From G965202915 sp965202915 (GTDB taxonomy: Bacteria; Pseudomonadota; Gammaproteobacteria; Eutrophobiales; Eutrophobiaceae), in the NCBI GenBank assembly GCA_965202915.1, contig OZ241847.1, positions 434,001 to 498,000 of the forward strand: a DNA stretch of 64,000 nt. Reading direction: 5' to 3'. The notes beneath the pieces are model-generated. The model was not told where the DNA came from, made no database searches, and saw only the letters and a program-made list of their open reading frames with translations. Made by a program: the position numbers and the translations under genes. Shown here piece by piece: positions 60,466 to 64,000 of the stretch; positions within the stretch are counted from its first letter, which is position 1, and each line of letters starts with the position of its first letter.

Positions 60466-61935
60466 TTAAAGTTGCAACAGCAATCGCGCCGGGTCTTCCA
60501 GTTGATTCTTGATGGACACCAGATATTGTACCGCTTCCCGGCCGTCAATGATGCGGTGATCATAAGACAACGCGAGATACATCATCGGTCTGATCACAAC
60601 CTGGCCATTCTCGGCGATAGGCCGTTGCTGAATCTTGTGCATCCCCAGGATCGCACTCTGCGGCGGATTAATGATCGGGGTTGAGAGCAAGGAACCGAAT
60701 ACACCGCCATTGGTGATGGTGAACGTGCCGCCGCTCAGATCATCGATCATCAATTTTCGATCCCGGGCCTTTTCACCGTAAGCACGGATCTGGGTTTCAA
60801 TCTCCGCCAGGGAGAGTAAATCCGCGTCCCGGATCACCGGCACCACCAAACCATGGGGAGAGCTCACCGCAATGCCGATATCAAAATAGCCATGATAAAC
60901 AATATTGTCGCCATCGATGGAGGCATTGATCAGCGGGAATTTTTTCAATGACTCAACCACCGCCTTGGCAAAAAACGACATAAAACCGAGTTTAATTCCA
61001 TGCGCACTCTCAAATTCCTCCCTGTACTGTGCGCGAATATCGATCACCGCCTGCATATTGATCTCATTGAACGTGGTCAAAATGGCATTTTCATGCTGGG
61101 CCGTCAGCAGGCGCTCCGCGGTTCGCCGGCGCAGGCGCGTCATCGGCACCTTTTCTTGTGGGCGCTCCTGTGAGGTTTGTGGCGATGGTGGATTCTTTGC
61201 CTGATCGTCGAGTGCCGGCGCCGGAGCGTCTTCGGAAGAGACCGCCTGATCGTCCCCGACCTGCACCTCAGCCACGTTTGCAACCGGCGCGGGCGGGACC
61301 GGATCATCTGCAATCGGGCGGGGCACGTCCTGATCGTCCCCGGTCTGGTCCTCAGCCGTGCTTGCAACCGGCGCAGATTCAAGCTGATCATCCTCAATAT
61401 GGCGGATGATATCCTCCTTGGTAATGCGGGTGTCCCCGAGTTTTGCCGGAATATCGTCGACGTCCAACTGATGCTCATCGATCAAATTTCTCACGGCCGG
61501 GCTTAACTTGGGGCTTGAATCCCCACTTGCATCCTGAGTCAACCAGGATTGTTGTTCGGCTTCATGGTCGGATTGTTCCGAGGTTGCCGCCGCGTGCAGC
61601 AAAGATGATTGTTCGTCGCCATGGTCGGATTGTTGCAGTGCCGCCGTTTCCGCCACGGGATCGGGGGCGGCACTGGCCGGGTCTTCCGCGACCCCGGCCT
61701 CGGTATCAATATGGGCAATGATCTCATCGCTTTGCACCGTCGCGCCGTTACCTTTAAGAATTTCAGACAAAATGCCGTCATTTAACGCGGCCACTTCCAG
61801 GGTCACCTTGTCCGTTTCGAGATCGACCAGACTATCCCCGCGTTTTACCGGATCACCGACGTTTTTGTGCCAGCTCAGCAACGTTGCCTCGGCAATGGAC
61901 TCCGCCAACACAGGAACTCTTACATCCACAAGCAC
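60466..61935 (-). CDS. sucB: 2-oxoglutarate dehydrogenase E2 (dihydrolipoyl succinyltransferase)
   Basis: SucB transfers succinyl groups to CoA. The start GTG at 61935 follows AGAGGA at 7 bases. The 489-residue protein has one lipoyl domain (DSLVDLETDKVTLEVAALND, Lys in DK), an E3-binding domain (SPKLSPAVRNLIDEHQLDVD, about 160-195), and a catalytic domain with VPMTRLRRRTAERLLTAQHE and LSYDHRIIDGREAVQYLVSI. The linkers are long and repeated: QSDHGDEQSSLL / QSDHEAEQQSWL before the E3-binding domain and APVASTAEDQTGDDQDVPRP / APVANVAEVQVGDDQAVSSE after it. sucA is not beside it, as it usually is; 61936-62149 has no gene. Confidence 0.94.
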   Translation of the reverse strand: MLVDVRVPVLAESIAEATLLSWHKNVGDPVKRGDSLVDLETDKVTLEVAALNDGILSEILKGNGATVQSDEIIAHIDTEAGVAEDPASAAPDPVAETAALQQSDHGDEQSSLLHAAATSEQSDHEAEQQSWLTQDASGDSSPKLSPAVRNLIDEHQLDVDDIPAKLGDTRITKEDIIRHIEDDQLESAPVASTAEDQTGDDQDVPRPIADDPVPPAPVANVAEVQVGDDQAVSSEDAPAPALDDQAKNPPSPQTSQERPQEKVPMTRLRRRTAERLLTAQHENAILTTFNEINMQAVIDIRAQYREEFESAHGIKLGFMSFFAKAVVESLKKFPLINASIDGDNIVYHGYFDIGIAVSSPHGLVVPVIRDADLLSLAEIETQIRAYGEKARDRKLMIDDLSGGTFTITNGGVFGSLLSTPIINPPQSAILGMHKIQQRPIAENGQVVIRPMMYLALSYDHRIIDGREAVQYLVSIKNQLEDPARLLLQL

Positions 61936-62149
61936 AATAATTTCCTCTTAATTTCTATCACAATTAATACGTTCTTTACCCATGATCAGTCATTGAATGC
62001 CCGATATTCTCCGTTATTATTGCGAGTCTATACCGTTACCGGGCATCCGTCACTAAATGATTTTGCCATTGTGGGTGCCGCGCCGGCCAATCCGATCCGG
62101 TATTCAGCCTTGTAATGGCTCATCCCAACCGTTGGTATCGGCGGGCAAG

Positions 62150-64000
62150 CTACCACCTGTCCTCGAGCAGCGTATTCATTTCCGCCCGCCACGTATCCTG
62201 AAACATCATCTTGAATTGCATCTGCGGCTCTTCTACCTTCAGAGTCCCTCTGTGAACAAGTTTTTTGTTATAGGTGTCCTCAAGGGTTTCGAGCAGTTTG
62301 TTTTTATAATCCGTATCCTCGTTGCCCCGCAAGTGCACACCTTTTGTCTCCAAAATCAGCAGTGTTCCATCATCTTTGCGGTGGGCAACAAAATCGGGAT
62401 AAACCCGTTGCCGGCGCCAGCCTTGCAGCGAATACGCCTGCCGTGTCGCGATTCTGTGCCACCAATATATCGCGTCGCGGGTTTCCAGATAAAGCGCAAA
62501 GTCTTTTTCCAGACCGTTAAAGCCGCCTTCATAAATCGGCTCAAACAGGCTATGCTGTATCGGATAGCCGTGTTCGCCTTGCAGTGATCTGTCCTGTCTG
62601 GAAACAAACACCTTAAACGACTTGTCCAATTCATAATTCAGTTGCTCATCGGTCTCAAGATGAAACCTGATTTCATCACGCCCGACCTTATCATGGAACA
62701 CCTCTTCAGCCCTGGCGTCAACGGCCTCTTGCACCTTGCGCCTTAACTCCTCCGAAAGATAAATCCGATTATGCAACAGTTTCGTATCATCGCCTTGTTT
62801 AGCTCTGTGTTTTTCGACGAAACTCTCGGCCATCCGCGCCGCCTGCCACGGATTGGGCACCACGTCCATAAGCCGCCGGACAAAATAATCCAGGGTCAAA
62901 TGCTCGCCGGTATCAAGACTTTCTTCCGCAATCCCGCCCTGGACGCCTTGAATATCGACCGTGGTTTTGATCTCCCGGATAATATCCTGATCGTCCAGAT
63001 TGACCGCGTCGCCGGCGTCAATTTCATCCCAGTCCAGTGCGCCCAAAATATCGCGGTCGTAGTCAAGCAGGCGCCATTTTTTGCCTTGCTTATGCAGAAC
63101 CTGCGGGAGAAATATGTTTAACCGGTTGTACTTACCCCGGCGTTTCACCGTCACCGGTTTGGGCGTGTCACCTTCGCCGTATCCATGAATCGAATCGCCC
63201 AGCCCGGTCAACCCTTCTTTTTCCAGGCCGGCTTTCACGCTTTCAACCGCGTTGCCCACCTTTTTGTTGTAACAGTAGATATAACACCGATTCAGCGCGT
63301 CCCCGTTTTCAATCCTGCGCGCGTGGGGTTGTCGCATCACCCGCCCGACCATCTGCGTGATCGCGGTTGTTGCGGAGGTATTGTCCAGCAGCGCCAGCAC
63401 GTAGGCAAACGAGCAATCCCAGCCTTCCTTCAAGGCATCCTTCGTGATAATCAAGCGGACGGTGCTTTGTTCGCTCAGCAAATTCTCGCCTGCAAGTCCC
63501 TTTTGTTCCGATGACTGGATCCTGATCTGATCTTCCGGCACGGCAAGATTCCGTATCAAATAATCGCGCACATCTTCGGAATGAATATATCCCCGCTCTT
63601 GTTGGTTCCTGCCGGTTCTTTGCACCCGCACCAAAGCAATGGGACGCACATGGCGGTTTTCTTTTGATTGGAGTTTGCGGGCGTCCTTTTCAAGTGACCT
63701 TAATTTATTCTGGGTCTCGGCCAGCGTGTACCGCCAGTCGGAATTACTGAAACTATGAATCTCTATCGGCAGTTTAATCATCTCCTCGTCCTGAAGTTCG
63801 GTTCCCGATACATTGACCAGGATATTGCTGACGCCGATTTTCGGCGTGGCGGAAAGTTCAAGCACAAAGCGGGGATTCAACCGGTTGACGGACTCTACAA
63901 AGTCTTTGTTTTTCTTGTCATTTTTCCCATACGCCTTATGCGCCTCGTCCAGAATCACGGTGGGGCGAATCAGCTTCAGGACGTTGATAAGGCTTTGCTT
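62150..64000 (-). CDS. Type III restriction-like helicase-nuclease, 5' end missing
   Basis: The frame is open to the last base of the window, so only the C-terminal 616 codons are seen. The product is a superfamily 2 helicase with VILDEAHKAYGKNDKKNKDF (DEAH box), LELSATPKIGVSN (motif III), DALKEGWDCSFAYVLALLDN, and TAITQMVGRVMRQPHARRIE (motif VI). A C-terminal nuclease domain of the PD-(D/E)xK type shows VYPDFVAHRKDDGTLLILET and KG. This layout matches Res subunits of type III restriction systems or related endonucleases. The partner methyltransferase would be upstream, beyond the window. It lies 214 bases from sucB on the same strand, in a core gene region. Confidence 0.85.
   Translation of the reverse strand, partial: KQSLINVLKLIRPTVILDEAHKAYGKNDKKNKDFVESVNRLNPRFVLELSATPKIGVSNILVNVSGTELQDEEMIKLPIEIHSFSNSDWRYTLAETQNKLRSLEKDARKLQSKENRHVRPIALVRVQRTGRNQQERGYIHSEDVRDYLIRNLAVPEDQIRIQSSEQKGLAGENLLSEQSTVRLIITKDALKEGWDCSFAYVLALLDNTSATTAITQMVGRVMRQPHARRIENGDALNRCYIYCYNKKVGNAVESVKAGLEKEGLTGLGDSIHGYGEGDTPKPVTVKRRGKYNRLNIFLPQVLHKQGKKWRLLDYDRDILGALDWDEIDAGDAVNLDDQDIIREIKTTVDIQGVQGGIAEESLDTGEHLTLDYFVRRLMDVVPNPWQAARMAESFVEKHRAKQGDDTKLLHNRIYLSEELRRKVQEAVDARAEEVFHDKVGRDEIRFHLETDEQLNYELDKSFKVFVSRQDRSLQGEHGYPIQHSLFEPIYEGGFNGLEKDFALYLETRDAIYWWHRIATRQAYSLQGWRRQRVYPDFVAHRKDDGTLLILETKGVHLRGNEDTDYKNKLLETLEDTYNKKLVHRGTLKVEEPQMQFKMMFQDTWRAEMNTLLEDRW

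Noticed and set aside
1..64000. CRISPR arrays, rRNA genes and prophage modules
   Set aside because: No regularly spaced repeats, rRNA sequence or phage structural genes were seen.

Overview
The window looks like chromosome of a gammaproteobacterium. The evidence is the gene order pilMNOPQ-aroK-aroB divergent from mrcA (PBP1A), argS next to an FtsN-like SPOR gene, recA-recX-alaS-lysC, and hrcA-grpE-dnaK-dnaJ-dapB. A hopanoid-type RND transporter, a polyhydroxyalkanoate set (phaA-phaB-phaR) and cysD-cysN suggest a free-living bacterium, possibly involved in sulfur metabolism, but no species can be named from the sequence alone.

Layout. 1-2301: 3' part of an HpnN-like RND transporter. 2302-5840: a graveyard of mobile DNA. 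It holds an IS1380-family transposase with five in-frame stops, an IS256-family transposase remnant split by an IS3-family element, and a scrap of a family-2 glycosyltransferase. 6015-15740 (minus strand): a surface polysaccharide cluster of six GT4-type glycosyltransferases, one O-antigen ligase/polymerase-like membrane protein and one unrecognised 377-residue protein. 16031-32771 (minus strand): a DUF2339 membrane protein, dapB, the heat-shock chaperone genes, dgt, aroB, aroK and the type IV pilus operon pilMNOPQ. 32962-50505 (plus strand): mrcA, priA, a periplasmic rhodanese, argS, a SPOR protein, tadA, pncC, recA, recX, alaS, lysC, cysD, cysN and a small protein. 50530-51539: a small accessory patch at a tRNA-Leu, with a restriction/modification N-terminal scrap and a membrane-anchored hypothetical. 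51598-56258: rnr and phaA-phaB-phaR. 56543-58963: an FkbM-type methyltransferase gene bracketed by two decayed IS3-family pieces. 59020-61935: lpdA and sucB. 62150-64000: 3' part of a type III restriction enzyme-like helicase-nuclease.

How the parts work together. The core is housekeeping: cell wall, translation, replication restart, recombination, aspartate-family amino acids, sulfate activation and the 2-oxoglutarate dehydrogenase E2/E3 pair. The variable parts are the polysaccharide cluster, the FkbM cassette, the tRNA-Leu patch and the restriction gene, and transposon debris lies at the edge of several of them.

No complete and clearly new multi-gene system was found. The points most worth a second look are the CysN protein with a shrunken APS-kinase-like tail lacking a P-loop, two genes whose best start codons are non-canonical (recX with CTG, a glycosyltransferase with ATT), transposases disabled almost only by nonsense codons, the nested IS3-in-IS256 insertion, in-frame repeats in Wzy-like, GrpE and SucB proteins, and the restriction-gene scrap beside tRNA-Leu.
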